Part shown: positions 17,483 through 26,209 of the stretch, piece after piece
Numbering within the stretch: position 1 is the stretch's first letter
Layout: every line of letters begins with the position of its first letter
Assembly (NCBI RefSeq): GCF_002849655.1
Contig: NZ_PDNW01000001.1
Coordinates: 434,001-498,000, forward strand
Length of the DNA: 64,000 nucleotides
Source: Pollutimonas subterranea
GTDB lineage: Bacteria; Pseudomonadota; Gammaproteobacteria; Burkholderiales; Burkholderiaceae_B
Direction: 5' to 3'
Program-made: the position numbers and the translations under genes
The notes under the pieces: generated by a model
What the model saw: only the letters and a program-made list of their open reading frames with translations
Told to the model about the DNA's origin: nothing
Databases searched by the model: none

Positions 17483-18608
17483 CGCTTCCCATCGCAAATG
17501 GCTATGGGGCTCGGTCGCAGCGCTTGGCGTCCTTGCGGCTGCAGTTGCCGCAGTGTGGCAAAGTCCGTCTTCAACAGCGCTGGCCGAACCGATCGTGGTC
17601 ATCGGAGATGGCGTCTCTACGCCTGCAGACATGGCATGGGTGCCTTCCGGTTCTTTCCAGATGGGCAGCGACAGCAAGCTGGCACAGGCCAACGAGCGGC
17701 CGGCCCATGCGGTAAGGGTGGGGGGCTTCTGGATTGACATTGCCCATGTCACCAACGATCAATTCGCCGAGTTCGTGCGGCAAGCCAGCTATGTCACGAC
17801 TGCTGAAAGAAAGCCCGACTGGGAGACGATCCGCGTCCAGCTGCCACCCGGCATCCCAGCGCCACCGGACGAGGTATTGGTGCCCGGAGCCATGGTCTTC
17901 GTTGGTACCGACCGTCAGGTCGATTTAAGCGATTACTCGCAGTGGTGGCGGTATGTGCCCGGTGCAAATTGGCGCCATCCGCAAGGACCTGGCAGTTCCA
18001 TCGAAGGCAGGGGCGACCATCCCGTCGTACAGGTCAGCTATGAAGACGTGCTGGCGTACGCCAAGTGGGTGGGCAAGCGCTTGCCGACTGAAGCGGAATG
18101 GGAGTATGCCGCACGCGGCGGGCTGGAACAGGCGACCTATGTGTGGGGCGACGAGCTCATGCCGGACGGCAAGCCGATGGCCAACTACTGGGACAGCAAA
18201 CTAGGCACTTTCCCAGTGGTCAGCCCCAAAGCCGGCGGCGCCGAGGGTACTCTGCCGGCCCGAACCTTCCCGCCCAACGGCTACGGCCTTTATGATATGA
18301 CCGGCAACGCCTGGCAATGGGTAGCCGACTGGTATGGCGCCGATTATTTCAGCAAGCAGGCGGGCGCCAAAGGTCCGGTCGCCGACCCGCGTGGCCCGGA
18401 AAAAGCATTTGATCCATCCGATCCGGGTGTGCCCGCCAATGCGCCAAAGCGCGTCATACGAGGCGGCTCGTTTCTTTGCAACGAGAGCTATTGCCTGTCA
18501 TACCGTCCCAGTGCGCGGCGGGGCTCCGATCCATACAGTCCCATGTCGCATGTGGGATTCCGGCTAGTCAAGGACGCGCCCGCACCGGCGGCTCAAGCGG
18601 CTTCTTAA
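17469..18608 (+). CDS. Exported or membrane-anchored formylglycine-generating enzyme
   Basis: The 379-residue protein belongs to the SUMF1/FGE family, which uses O2 and Cu(I) to convert the Cys of CxPxR in sulfatases to formylglycine. The two active cysteines are Cys337 and Cys342 in RGGSFLCNESYC, aligned with the human FGE pair. PTEAEWEYAARGG, DMTGNAWQWVADW and the final VGFRLV are other family blocks. Unusually for a bacterial FGE, the N-terminus (RKWLWGSVAALGVLAAAVAA, residues 9-28) is a membrane anchor or signal peptide, so it should act in the periplasm or at the inner-membrane face. It overlaps the upstream sulfatase gene and converges with the second sulfatase, so these are almost certainly its substrates. 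Confidence 0.9.
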   Translation: MLSIDASHRKWLWGSVAALGVLAAAVAAVWQSPSSTALAEPIVVIGDGVSTPADMAWVPSGSFQMGSDSKLAQANERPAHAVRVGGFWIDIAHVTNDQFAEFVRQASYVTTAERKPDWETIRVQLPPGIPAPPDEVLVPGAMVFVGTDRQVDLSDYSQWWRYVPGANWRHPQGPGSSIEGRGDHPVVQVSYEDVLAYAKWVGKRLPTEAEWEYAARGGLEQATYVWGDELMPDGKPMANYWDSKLGTFPVVSPKAGGAEGTLPARTFPPNGYGLYDMTGNAWQWVADWYGADYFSKQAGAKGPVADPRGPEKAFDPSDPGVPANAPKRVIRGGSFLCNESYCLSYRPSARRGSDPYSPMSHVGFRLVKDAPAPAAQAAS

Positions 18609-18659
18609 GAGCCGCCGCTGCCGGTTACCGATCTCCCCCTAGAAGCGCGGTGCGTCGGC

Positions 18660-20837
18660 CTACGAGCTAGGCCGGCAATCCTTGCCCATGTTCTGCTCGA
18701 TGACGGACCGGTCGGCTTCATTTGTCAGGCCATCGTGATTGAAGTCGTACCAACTGGATCGTCCGCCGTTCAGGGTGCTGTAGTGCTTCCAGTTTTCAAT
18801 GTCTGCGTCATCCACCATCAGATCCAGGTTGCCGTCGCCCGGGCAGACGGTTCGGCTGTCGAGAAGCGCGCTTAATTTACTCTGAAGCGCTGCGTAGTTT
18901 TGCTGTGCTTCAGGTGTCATGTTGGGCAGAGCCAGCAGATTGCTGAGCGCATTATCCAGTTTGGGCAACGGTGCGGCCTGGTCGACCTGATAAAACTCAT
19001 CGGCTGATTCAATTTGCTGGCTGGCGCAGTTCAGGCGATCGATGCGCACCAATTTGTAGAAGTCGTTGCGAATGGCTTTTTGCGAATTGGGCAAGATATC
19101 GACCGGTGATTCACCCTGGGCAACCAAATAATCATTGACAGCGCAGCACGAGCCTAATCCCTGGGGGCCGGCCACTCCGCCCGGCCCATACCAGGTTCCG
19201 CTTTGGTCTTCACAGATTCCTTTCTGGGGAAAGACTTGCACGCACATATTGGATGTCGGGATGACGCAAGGCGGCGGCGCGCTGGCATTGCTCGAAGCAA
19301 TGTTGGTTCCCGTCTCGGTATAGTTGGTGTCGCGTATGCTTTCCCGGCCAGGTTCGGTCAAGTACGCCAGCACGGGCTTGGCATCGACCTGCAGTGATTC
19401 CGGCAGCGTCTTCTGTAGATCGATACCGGCCAGCTCGCTGAACAGGCTGTACATATCGACGGAGCTCACCATGTGCGGAACCTCTCGGCCGGGTTCCTTG
19501 ACCATCGGGCCAGCCACGATCAAGGGCACCCAGACGCCTGACTGATAAGGAAAGCCCTTGGCGCGGGTCAGATTGAAGGGCAACTTCACGCTGGGACCAT
19601 AGGTGCCATTGTCGGCCATGACCACCACCACCGTGTTGCTGTTCTCGGGGCGGTAATCCAATGTGCCGTCCTTGGCATAACGGGCAATGCCGGTCTCGAC
19701 CAGCAAGCGGCCTATCTCTTTGTCCATGGCCTCGAGCATGTGGTTGGTAAGCTGCCGCTGTTCCTGCAAGTCGGAGGAGCATGTATAAGCGCCGATCTTG
19801 AGCGCATCGCCAGGCAGAAGAGAGGCCGGCGGCGGCTGAAGCGGCGTATGGATGGCTGAGTAGCCTACACTGAGCATCCAGGGCTGACCGAGCTTCTGTT
19901 GCTTCACCCAGGCGACCGCTCGATCGGTTTCCAGGGTGCTGCGATAACCGCGGCTGCGTGCATCGGAAGGCGGCAAGACCTCCACCCCGCCATCCGGCTG
20001 GTTAATGATCAACTCGCTGGTGTAATAGCCGTTCTGCAAGTTGAAATCCAGATAGGCGGGCACGGATGCGCGGCACGACTGTCCCGGATCGAAGATCCCG
20101 CCGCCTTCGAGGCAGGCGAGGCCTGGTGTTGCCGTGCTGGCGGTGGAGATTGCCGTGCAGCTGCCATTGGGCTTATAGCAGGCGCCGCTGTCGGCTCCAT
20201 GGGTTGGATCGTTGTTGACGTTGGGCACGAAGCCGCAGCCATAAACGGCTCCGCTTACATGGTTGGCGCCCCCCGCCGTTTTATCGATTGGATAGGGACC
20301 GCCGTCGAGGTAGCCTTCGAAGTAGTCCCACCCAAGTTCGTGCATCACGCCGTCTCCAAACGGATTGTTCGCCGGATTGAGGTTGGAGCCCGATAGGTGC
20401 ATCTTGCCGATGACGGCATTCACGTATCCTTTTTCCTTCAGGAGCTTGGGTGTCGTGATTTCAAAGGGGGATACCTGCGAATTGGCCAGGTCAGATGCAA
20501 CGATGGCATTTTTGACATCGGTACGGAAGGGATAACGCCCTTGAAAGAATGTGGCTCGACTCGGCGTGCACGTGGGCATGGACCATGCGTTTCGGAAGCG
20601 TACGCCGACATGGGCGATGGCGTCTATGTTCGGCGTTCTGGGCACCTGCGAGGGGATGAGCCCACCGTAGCCAAATGCCGACAATTGGTCGACACCCAAG
20701 TCGTCGAGGACGACAAAAAGAATATTCGGCGGTTGTGGCCCTTTATCGGATGCCACCTCGCCGCCGCTGCTGTCGCATGAAGCCAGTATAAAGACGGATA
20801 ATATCGCTGCAAGCAAAGCTGGGATTGTTCTGTTCAA
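18660..20837 (-). CDS. Second lipoprotein type I sulfatase with dockerin-like C-terminus
   Basis: The 725-residue paralogue of the sulfatase at 15305-17482 is in opposite orientation. It has a lipobox LASC (Cys21) with Asp at +2, DD in FVVLDDLG, CTPSR with Cys90, GKMHL, SAIHTP and ADNG. The +2 Asp is the inner-membrane retention signal also seen in pullulanase, a lipoprotein moved to the cell surface by type II secretion. The C-terminus has two good 12-residue calcium loops, DGNLDLMVDDAD and DFNHDGLTNEAD, framed by Cys residues (VCPGDG and GKDC), like a type I dockerin. The two Cys-rich insertions are shared with the paralogue. The substrate is unknown. It is divergent from the prepilin-peptidase gene. 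Confidence 0.9.
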   Translation of the reverse strand: MNRTIPALLAAILSVFILASCDSSGGEVASDKGPQPPNILFVVLDDLGVDQLSAFGYGGLIPSQVPRTPNIDAIAHVGVRFRNAWSMPTCTPSRATFFQGRYPFRTDVKNAIVASDLANSQVSPFEITTPKLLKEKGYVNAVIGKMHLSGSNLNPANNPFGDGVMHELGWDYFEGYLDGGPYPIDKTAGGANHVSGAVYGCGFVPNVNNDPTHGADSGACYKPNGSCTAISTASTATPGLACLEGGGIFDPGQSCRASVPAYLDFNLQNGYYTSELIINQPDGGVEVLPPSDARSRGYRSTLETDRAVAWVKQQKLGQPWMLSVGYSAIHTPLQPPPASLLPGDALKIGAYTCSSDLQEQRQLTNHMLEAMDKEIGRLLVETGIARYAKDGTLDYRPENSNTVVVVMADNGTYGPSVKLPFNLTRAKGFPYQSGVWVPLIVAGPMVKEPGREVPHMVSSVDMYSLFSELAGIDLQKTLPESLQVDAKPVLAYLTEPGRESIRDTNYTETGTNIASSNASAPPPCVIPTSNMCVQVFPQKGICEDQSGTWYGPGGVAGPQGLGSCCAVNDYLVAQGESPVDILPNSQKAIRNDFYKLVRIDRLNCASQQIESADEFYQVDQAAPLPKLDNALSNLLALPNMTPEAQQNYAALQSKLSALLDSRTVCPGDGNLDLMVDDADIENWKHYSTLNGGRSSWYDFNHDGLTNEADRSVIEQNMGKDCRPSS

Positions 20838-21000
20838 GGTATCCTCCGTGTGTTGCCAGACCCCCCCGAATGCAGCGCAATCGAGCTTTTATATTGTCTA
20901 TAAATTCGGTCACCCACACGCATTGTGAGGATTGGATAAAATCGTAACAGTATTTATCGTGCAGGTCACTGAGATAATGCTGCAAGACAAGGACATGATG

Positions 21001-21675
21001 ATGGGCATGTGGACAACTTGGGATCTTGGGCCGGCTGCTGTCGTGCTGGCGGCGGTGGCGTTTGCGTTGGTTCTGTCGACGCCCCTAAGCCGCGCCGCTT
21101 ACCGTTTGCCCCGGGCCCTGGATGCCCAATTACCACAGCAACCCTCAATGACCCATCGACGTTATCGCTTGGGTTTTTGGGTGGCCGCCCCGATTCTGGC
21201 TATCTTGTGTGCCTGGCGATTTGGCGCAACACCTGCCACGGCCGCTGCCATTGTCTATGTCGTTGTTCTTCTTGCGCTGGCCTGGATCGATGCCGAATCG
21301 GGCTTTCTGCCGGACATGTTGACCATCCCCTTATTGTGGCTGGGCTTGCTCGTGAATTTGGATGGCACCTTTTCCATGCTGGCCGACGCCGTGGTGGGTG
21401 CCACGGCAGGCTATCTAGCGCTCTGGGTCATTTGCGCCTTCTTCTTACTGCTGACCGGCCGCCAAGGGATGGGCCGAGGCGACTTTAAGTTGCTGGCTGC
21501 GTTGGGTGCGTGGTTGGGCTGGGCGCCACTGCCTTTAATAGTGTTGACCTCATCGTCGCTGGCGTTAGCAATTGCCCTGCTGCGGCGCATGGCCGGTCGC
21601 ATGAAAGCAGGTGAATCGTTCAGTTTTGGCCCGTACCTGGTGATAGCGGGCATTGCCGCTCTGCTGCGGCTGTAG
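21001..21675 (+). CDS. gspO: Prepilin peptidase of type II secretion, short form
   Basis: This inner-membrane aspartic peptidase removes the leader of the pseudopilins encoded downstream. The two catalytic Asp motifs are present: WIDAESGFLPD and GMGRGDFKLLAALGAW. About six membrane helices and the terminal SFGPYLVIAG block are also seen. Normal GspO/PilD proteins are near 270-290 residues and have a cytoplasmic tetra-cysteine domain plus N-methyltransferase function; this protein (224 residues from this start) has no CxxC pairs there, only a short remnant after AAYRLPRAL. The start is uncertain: the frame opens at TTG 20932, with ATG at 20977, 20995, 20998 and 21001. AAGGA at 20989-20993 favours 20998 or 21001. 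Confidence 0.85.
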   Translation: MGMWTTWDLGPAAVVLAAVAFALVLSTPLSRAAYRLPRALDAQLPQQPSMTHRRYRLGFWVAAPILAILCAWRFGATPATAAAIVYVVVLLALAWIDAESGFLPDMLTIPLLWLGLLVNLDGTFSMLADAVVGATAGYLALWVICAFFLLLTGRQGMGRGDFKLLAALGAWLGWAPLPLIVLTSSSLALAIALLRRMAGRMKAGESFSFGPYLVIAGIAALLRL

Positions 21676-21714
21676 TAATAAGCACGGCCCACGTTAGTCG
21701 ATGGGGCCGGCGGG

Positions 21715-22185
21715 CTATTGTCCGGATGTGCGCGAAGGGCTGGCATGAACGAAACCCGCGGGCGGCGCGGCCCGGCCGAGTATCTGGATCTCTTCGATAA
21801 TACCGTCCTGGTCTATCGAGATCCCATGGGGCAGCACGGCCGAAAGGGTGACGCCCTGGGCCAAGGTGTGTCCCACGCTGTAGGCTTTGGGCGGCCCACC
21901 GTTAATCGAAAGCAGGGCCGTGCCGCGTTGACCGGCAGAGAGCAAACCCAGGACCGCAACGCGCAGGCGGGCACTGCCGCCACCAAACCAATTGACCAGG
22001 GGAGAGATGTTCTCACCCGGCGCTGGACCAGAGGCTAGAAGGGGGGGCGCTACTGTTGGCTGGGGGGCGAGCAGCAGCGCGCTCCACAGGCCAATGCCCG
22101 CCGCCGTGGCCAACATGGCCAGCGACTGCACAATGAGAGGGCGACGATTCGGCCATGCCGCCAGGGTAATAATGCGTGAGATCAT
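21715..22185 (-). CDS. gspC: Type II secretion inner-membrane protein GspC, short form without PDZ
   Basis: The 156-residue protein has one membrane helix (about residues 18-40, from VQSLAMLATAAGIGLW) and a periplasmic homology-region domain (LRVAVLGLLSAGQRGTALLSI, then AYSVGHTL and VLPHGISI), the part of GspC that contacts the secretin. No C-terminal PDZ or coiled-coil domain follows the linker. GspC proteins vary here, and short ones exist. It is encoded alone, divergent from the gspG-F run and convergent with gspO (39 bp between stops). ATG at 22185 is used; an in-frame TTG lies at 22197. Substrate selection in T2SS is often attributed to GspC and GspD. Confidence 0.8.
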   Translation of the reverse strand: MISRIITLAAWPNRRPLIVQSLAMLATAAGIGLWSALLLAPQPTVAPPLLASGPAPGENISPLVNWFGGGSARLRVAVLGLLSAGQRGTALLSINGGPPKAYSVGHTLAQGVTLSAVLPHGISIDQDGIIEEIQILGRAAPPAGFVHASPSRTSGQ

Positions 22186-22355
22186 GATCTTGGACAAAAT
22201 TGGTCAACGGTCGAATCATGCCTTAAAAAAAAATAAGACGCTTGTCTTTCGCTGTCGCCAAAATTATCGACGAGTCCTTTATCGGGTAAGATCTATCCCA
22301 ACTCAATGTATCCGATTGAATCAAACTCCTTCTTCCGGAATATCGGCCGATCTCA

Positions 22356-22796
22356 ATGACAGGCAATTTTCATCTACGCAAAGCCAGCGCTCGCAAGTCC
22401 GGGCACCAGCAAGGCTTTTCACTCATAGAGATCATGGTGGTGGTGGTCATCATGGGAGTGCTTGCCGCATTGGTCGTACCCAACGTCATGGATCGTCCCG
22501 ATCAGGCGCGCGCCATCGCCGCCAAGCAGGACATCGGTGCCATCATGCAAGCGCTGAAACTATACAGGCTGGATCATGGCCGCTATCCGTCGTCCACCGA
22601 GGGTCTTGAAGCCTTCGTAGCCGAACAAGGAAAGGGTTCGCGGTATATGGATCGCCTCCCTCACGACCCGTGGAGTACACCTTATCAGTACTTGAATCCC
22701 GGTGTGCATGGCGAAATCGACGTGTTTTCATTGGGCGCCGATGGGAAACCCGGGGGCGAAGGCGCTGATGCCGACATTGGTTCCTGGACCCGCTAG
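22356..22796 (+). CDS. gspG: Major pseudopilin GspG
   Basis: The 146-residue protein has a type IV prepilin leader cleaved between Gly and Phe in QQGFSLIEIMVVVVIMG, with Glu at +5. The C-terminal domain has the GspG features LKLYRLDHGRYPSSTEGLEA, DPWSTPYQYL and a calcium-loop region near SLGADGKPGGEG. It is the main subunit of the pseudopilus that drives substrates through the secretin. It is the first gene of the gspG-F run. The 170 bp upstream (22186-22355) separate it from divergent gspC, contain an A-run (22225-22232), and should hold both promoters. Confidence 0.95.
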   Translation: MTGNFHLRKASARKSGHQQGFSLIEIMVVVVIMGVLAALVVPNVMDRPDQARAIAAKQDIGAIMQALKLYRLDHGRYPSSTEGLEAFVAEQGKGSRYMDRLPHDPWSTPYQYLNPGVHGEIDVFSLGADGKPGGEGADADIGSWTR

Positions 22797-23283
22797 CCGT
22801 CAGGACGGCTTTACGCTGCTCGAAATGATGATCGTTCTGGTCATCATCGGTATAGCGACTACCCTGGCCGGTGTCTCGGCATTTGGTGACGATAGCGCCC
22901 GTGCACTGCGCCAGGACGCACTTAGGTTGACACATTTATTTGCCACCGCGCAGGCTGAGGCCCGGACTAGCGGCCAGCCCATTGTCTGGTCATACAATGA
23001 CGGCGGTTATCATTTTTCTCGCTTGCCGCGACGCCTGATGCTACCGGCTCGAATGGCGGCGCGTGCGCAGCCTGTCAGTGACACGGCCATTGGCGCCGAC
23101 ACCGCCTTGCGTCCACGCGAATGGATTACGTCCGATGCGATGGTGATACGCATCGAACCTGATAGTGGCATCGTGTTCGGCGCCGACTGGATACCCGGCC
23201 CCTTCCTGATGGAGCTCAAAGCAGGCGACAACGTGGTTCGGTTATCGCGCCTGGGTAACGGGCGCTTCGTGGTGGGTCCATGA
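22768..23283 (+). CDS. gspH: Minor pseudopilin GspH
   Basis: The product has 171 residues with leader cleavage in RQDGFTLLEMMIVLVIIG and Glu at +5. The start at ATG 22768 overlaps the end of gspG by 29 bp and gives a leader of normal length; the frame is open further upstream but would add an unlikely tail. The C-terminal part (RALRQDALRLTHLFATAQAEAR) is the helix common to GspH/FimT proteins. GspH sits in the pseudopilus below the GspI-J-K tip. It is followed by gspI with a 4-bp overlap. Confidence 0.92.
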   Translation: MPTLVPGPASRQDGFTLLEMMIVLVIIGIATTLAGVSAFGDDSARALRQDALRLTHLFATAQAEARTSGQPIVWSYNDGGYHFSRLPRRLMLPARMAARAQPVSDTAIGADTALRPREWITSDAMVIRIEPDSGIVFGADWIPGPFLMELKAGDNVVRLSRLGNGRFVVGP

Positions 23284-23651
23284 CCGACCATAGCCGCCAG
23301 CGTGGCTTTACGCTGATCGAAGTCCTGATCGCGCTCGCCATTGCCGGCGTCGCGCTGGCGGCCTGTGTGCGAGCATTGAGCGTAGGAGTCAATGGCGTGC
23401 GCAACATGCAGGAACGAAGCCTCGCGCAGCAAGCGGCACAGAATTTTTTGGCGGAAATGCGTCTGCAAGCCGTCTTGCCGGTGCTTGGCCGGCGCACTCA
23501 GCCATGCCCGCAAGGTACGCTGGCGCTTGATTGCGAACAAGTGGTGCAAGCTACGCCGAACCCGAGTTTCCGGCGAGTTACAGTCCGTGTCAGCCTCGGC
23601 AAAGGGGCGGTATTGGCCCAGCTTGATGGCCTGATGTCGGAGCTGCGATGA
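23280..23651 (+). CDS. gspI: Minor pseudopilin GspI
   Basis: The 123-residue protein is cleaved in RQRGFTLIEVLIALAIAG with Glu at +5, followed by the GspI-type MQERSLAQQAAQNFLAEMRL helix. Together with GspJ and GspK it forms the pseudopilus tip complex. It overlaps gspH and gspJ by 4 bp (ATGA type), so translation is coupled across the run. Two Cys residues (CPQGTLALDC) near the C-terminus may form a disulfide. Confidence 0.92.
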   Translation: MTDHSRQRGFTLIEVLIALAIAGVALAACVRALSVGVNGVRNMQERSLAQQAAQNFLAEMRLQAVLPVLGRRTQPCPQGTLALDCEQVVQATPNPSFRRVTVRVSLGKGAVLAQLDGLMSELR

Positions 23652-24283
23652 TGAACCCGCATGACACGCAGCAAGGTTTCACACTTATAGAAGTACTGGT
23701 TGCGCTTACACTGATGGCGCTGGTCAGCCTTATATCCTGGCGCGGCCTCGAAGCGGTACAGCACACAGGCGAACGACTTGATGATCGTGCAGAAGAAACC
23801 CTGTCGCTGTTGCGCGCGCTGAGTCAGATCGAGCGAGACATCTTGCTGCATGCCGGACCCGATATTTTGCCGGGTCCGACGGCGACCGGGGTTGCCGAAA
23901 CGCAGGCTAATACTCAACTGCCACCCGGTATTGTCTGGAATGCCAGTACGGGTTTAGGCTTGGTGCGCGACGCCGGTGACGGAAGGTGGCAACAATTGCG
24001 CTGGTATCTCAAAGATGGCCGCTTATTTCGGGCGGCCGGCGCACCTTCCCATCTTTTACCCTTACCGGCGGCCGAAAAAAGCGTCATTGTGCTGGAGCAG
24101 GTTCGCGCAATGACCGTCAAGGTATGGAAAGCAAATCAGGGCTGGATCGCACCGCAGCAAGACCAGGCGGCTAATCCAGCCAACCGTGGTGGCGGCGCTG
24201 GCATGATCGGCCTCGAGATTGCCTTATACCGCGAGGGACCAGCCAGCGACAAGCCCTACCGCAAGGTGGTGCTGCTGCCATGA
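23648..24283 (+). CDS. gspJ: Minor pseudopilin GspJ
   Basis: The 211-residue protein has leader cleavage in TQQGFTLIEVLVALTLMA with Glu at +5. SLISWRGLEAVQHTGERL and the length match GspJ, the largest of the helper pseudopilins after GspK. It forms part of the GspI-J-K tip that is thought to touch the secreted substrate. ATG codons at 23648 and 23651 are both possible. It overlaps gspK by 4 bp. Confidence 0.92.
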   Translation: MMNPHDTQQGFTLIEVLVALTLMALVSLISWRGLEAVQHTGERLDDRAEETLSLLRALSQIERDILLHAGPDILPGPTATGVAETQANTQLPPGIVWNASTGLGLVRDAGDGRWQQLRWYLKDGRLFRAAGAPSHLLPLPAAEKSVIVLEQVRAMTVKVWKANQGWIAPQQDQAANPANRGGGAGMIGLEIALYREGPASDKPYRKVVLLP

Positions 24284-25179
24284 GTCCGCAGAGAGCACTT
24301 CGCCAACGCGGCATGGCCGTTATCGCCGCCTTGGTGGTCGTCGTCGCCGCATCGGCGATGGCCACCTCCATCATCGAGCGCCAAGGCTTGCTGGCAAATA
24401 TCCTCATTTCCGAAGGCGACCGAAGTCAGGCGGTCTGGATGTTGAGGGGCGGCCTGGACTGGTCGCGCGTCGTGCTGCAAATGGATGCCGGGAGCAGTCC
24501 ATCCACCCGCCTTGACGGAATCTGGGCCCGTCCCATTATCGGTCTGCCGGTCGGTGCTGCCGACAATCCCGAGGGCGCATTGTTTTCGGGACAGATTGAA
24601 GACGAACAAGGCAAATACAATTTGCGGAACCTGGCCGAGAACGCCCAGATCAATCCATTAGAGGTCCTGGCGCTGGAACGCCTGTTCGAATGGCTGGGCA
24701 TTGATTCTTCATTGGCCGCGATCATCGCGCAACGAGTAGCGGACGCTCAATTTGGCAAAGCGGCCGGCCCCCGCGCGGTGGGGCTGAGAGGCATCAACGA
24801 TTTGCGTGTGCTGCAAGGCATGACTTCGCATGCCATCGAGACCTTGCAACCCTATATTACTGTCTTGCCGATCGCCACCACGGTCAACGCCAACACCGCT
24901 ACGGCCGAAGTGCTTGGCGCCGTCGTCGATGAACTCGGGCTGGCGGGCGCACGGGACCTGATCGTTCAACGGGACAGAGGCCTTTGGTTTGCCAATCGAG
25001 CGGACTTCGTCAACCGCCTGCGTAGCCGGAAACCGGATGCTGGGCGGCGCATCAGTGTCAACAGCAATTGGTTTCGCGCAACCGGTGAAGTTACGGTTGG
25101 TGATACGATGGTCGGCCTCAGAGCACTGCTGCACCGAAGCGAACACGGCGTATCATCGATCCGCTGGGCCGCCTATTAA
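24280..25179 (+). CDS. gspK: Minor pseudopilin GspK
   Basis: The 299-residue protein has a leader ending RQRG followed by MAVIAALVVVVAASAMA. As is normal for GspK, the +5 Glu is missing (Ala here), so it is thought to cap the pseudopilus. The large globular domain includes DEQGKYNLRNLAEN, which matches the GspK core, and the helical insert with LRVLQGM and VNANTATAEVLGAV. The stop is five bases before the gspL start. Confidence 0.92.
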   Translation: MSPQRALRQRGMAVIAALVVVVAASAMATSIIERQGLLANILISEGDRSQAVWMLRGGLDWSRVVLQMDAGSSPSTRLDGIWARPIIGLPVGAADNPEGALFSGQIEDEQGKYNLRNLAENAQINPLEVLALERLFEWLGIDSSLAAIIAQRVADAQFGKAAGPRAVGLRGINDLRVLQGMTSHAIETLQPYITVLPIATTVNANTATAEVLGAVVDELGLAGARDLIVQRDRGLWFANRADFVNRLRSRKPDAGRRISVNSNWFRATGEVTVGDTMVGLRALLHRSEHGVSSIRWAAY

Positions 25180-25183
25180 TAAT

Positions 25184-26209
25184 ATGAGACACCATTTGCG
25201 ACTGGCTCTGCCGTTACTCTCCGACCTGGCGCTTGATACGACTATTGCCTTTGTCCTGATCGATCGGGACGGACGCGTGGCGCGCGCCGGACAACTGCCT
25301 CTGGCCGAACTGGGCGCAGAGGCAGACTCCGTGGCTGTCCACGCCATTCTGCATCCTGATGATGCCGTCGTGGCCGACATCACGGTCCCGCCCGTGTCCA
25401 CTCAAAGGCTTAGCGCGGCCGTCGCCGGCAGCATCGAGCCGATGGCCTTGTCTGAAATCAGCCAGTTGTGCGTGGCACACGGATCTCGCGCGGCCGACGG
25501 CACCGTGACCGTAGCTTGGGTGGCACGGCATTCGCTGGCAAAAGCATGGGCCTTGCTGGCCGAAGCCGGCTTGAATGTCGTGGCGTTCATCCCTCAGTCG
25601 CTGGCTCTGCCCGCCAACGATCCTCGGCCTGCCGAACCACTGGGATTGCCCGCGGATTCGCGTTGGCTGGCGCCCTTGCCGGGTTGGTCGTTGGCAAGTG
25701 AGGAATTGCGGCCAGCTTCGGCGAGCGGCAGATGGCGCAGGGCAATATACTGGTCCACCGCGGCTACCGTGGTATGGGTGGTGGGCTTGAACTGGTATGC
25801 AGCGCGGCTCGCCAACGAGGTGAAGACCCTGCAGCAGAACATGCAACACGCCGTGGTACAGGCTTTTCCGCAAATTCCTGTCGTCATTGATCCCGTGCGC
25901 CAAGCGCAGAATCAACGCGATGCACTGAGGCTTGCGCAAGGTGTGGCGGGCGATGACGATTTCATGTCCTTGGCGATCACTACGGCCAAGGTCCTTGATT
26001 TTGCCCAAAGTCATGTTCGCAGTCTGAGCTACGAGAACGACGTGCTCACGCTGATATTGGCCGAAGGTTATCTACCGCCTGCCAACGAGGCCGCGCTGGC
26101 TCAGTCGGCAGCGGTGCATCAACTCGTGCTTCAGAAAGATGAAACCCGGCCCCACGTGTGGAAGGTGCAGCGTCCTGCACTCGCCGAGCCTCAAGCGAGG
26201 CGGCCATGA
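25184..26209 (+). CDS. gspL: Type II secretion protein GspL
   Basis: The 341-residue protein has an actin-like cytoplasmic N-terminal domain that in the family binds the GspE ATPase, one membrane helix (IYWSTAATVVWVVGLNWY, about residues 187-204), and a ferredoxin-like periplasmic domain. The frame is open upstream, but ATG 25184, four bases after the gspK stop, gives the expected N-terminus RHHLRLALPLLSDLALDTT. The 3' end overlaps gspM by 4 bp. The platform role is known for the family. Confidence 0.9.
   Translation: MRHHLRLALPLLSDLALDTTIAFVLIDRDGRVARAGQLPLAELGAEADSVAVHAILHPDDAVVADITVPPVSTQRLSAAVAGSIEPMALSEISQLCVAHGSRAADGTVTVAWVARHSLAKAWALLAEAGLNVVAFIPQSLALPANDPRPAEPLGLPADSRWLAPLPGWSLASEELRPASASGRWRRAIYWSTAATVVWVVGLNWYAARLANEVKTLQQNMQHAVVQAFPQIPVVIDPVRQAQNQRDALRLAQGVAGDDDFMSLAITTAKVLDFAQSHVRSLSYENDVLTLILAEGYLPPANEAALAQSAAVHQLVLQKDETRPHVWKVQRPALAEPQARRP

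Noticed and set aside
18586-18617. Inverted repeat CGGCGGCTC / GAGCCGCCG at the end of the FGE gene as a terminator
   Set aside because: The stem overlaps the coding end and has no T-run; kept only as a weak possibility.
22225-22232. A-run between gspC and gspG as a slippage or terminator element
   Set aside because: No stem precedes it on either strand, and it is short.
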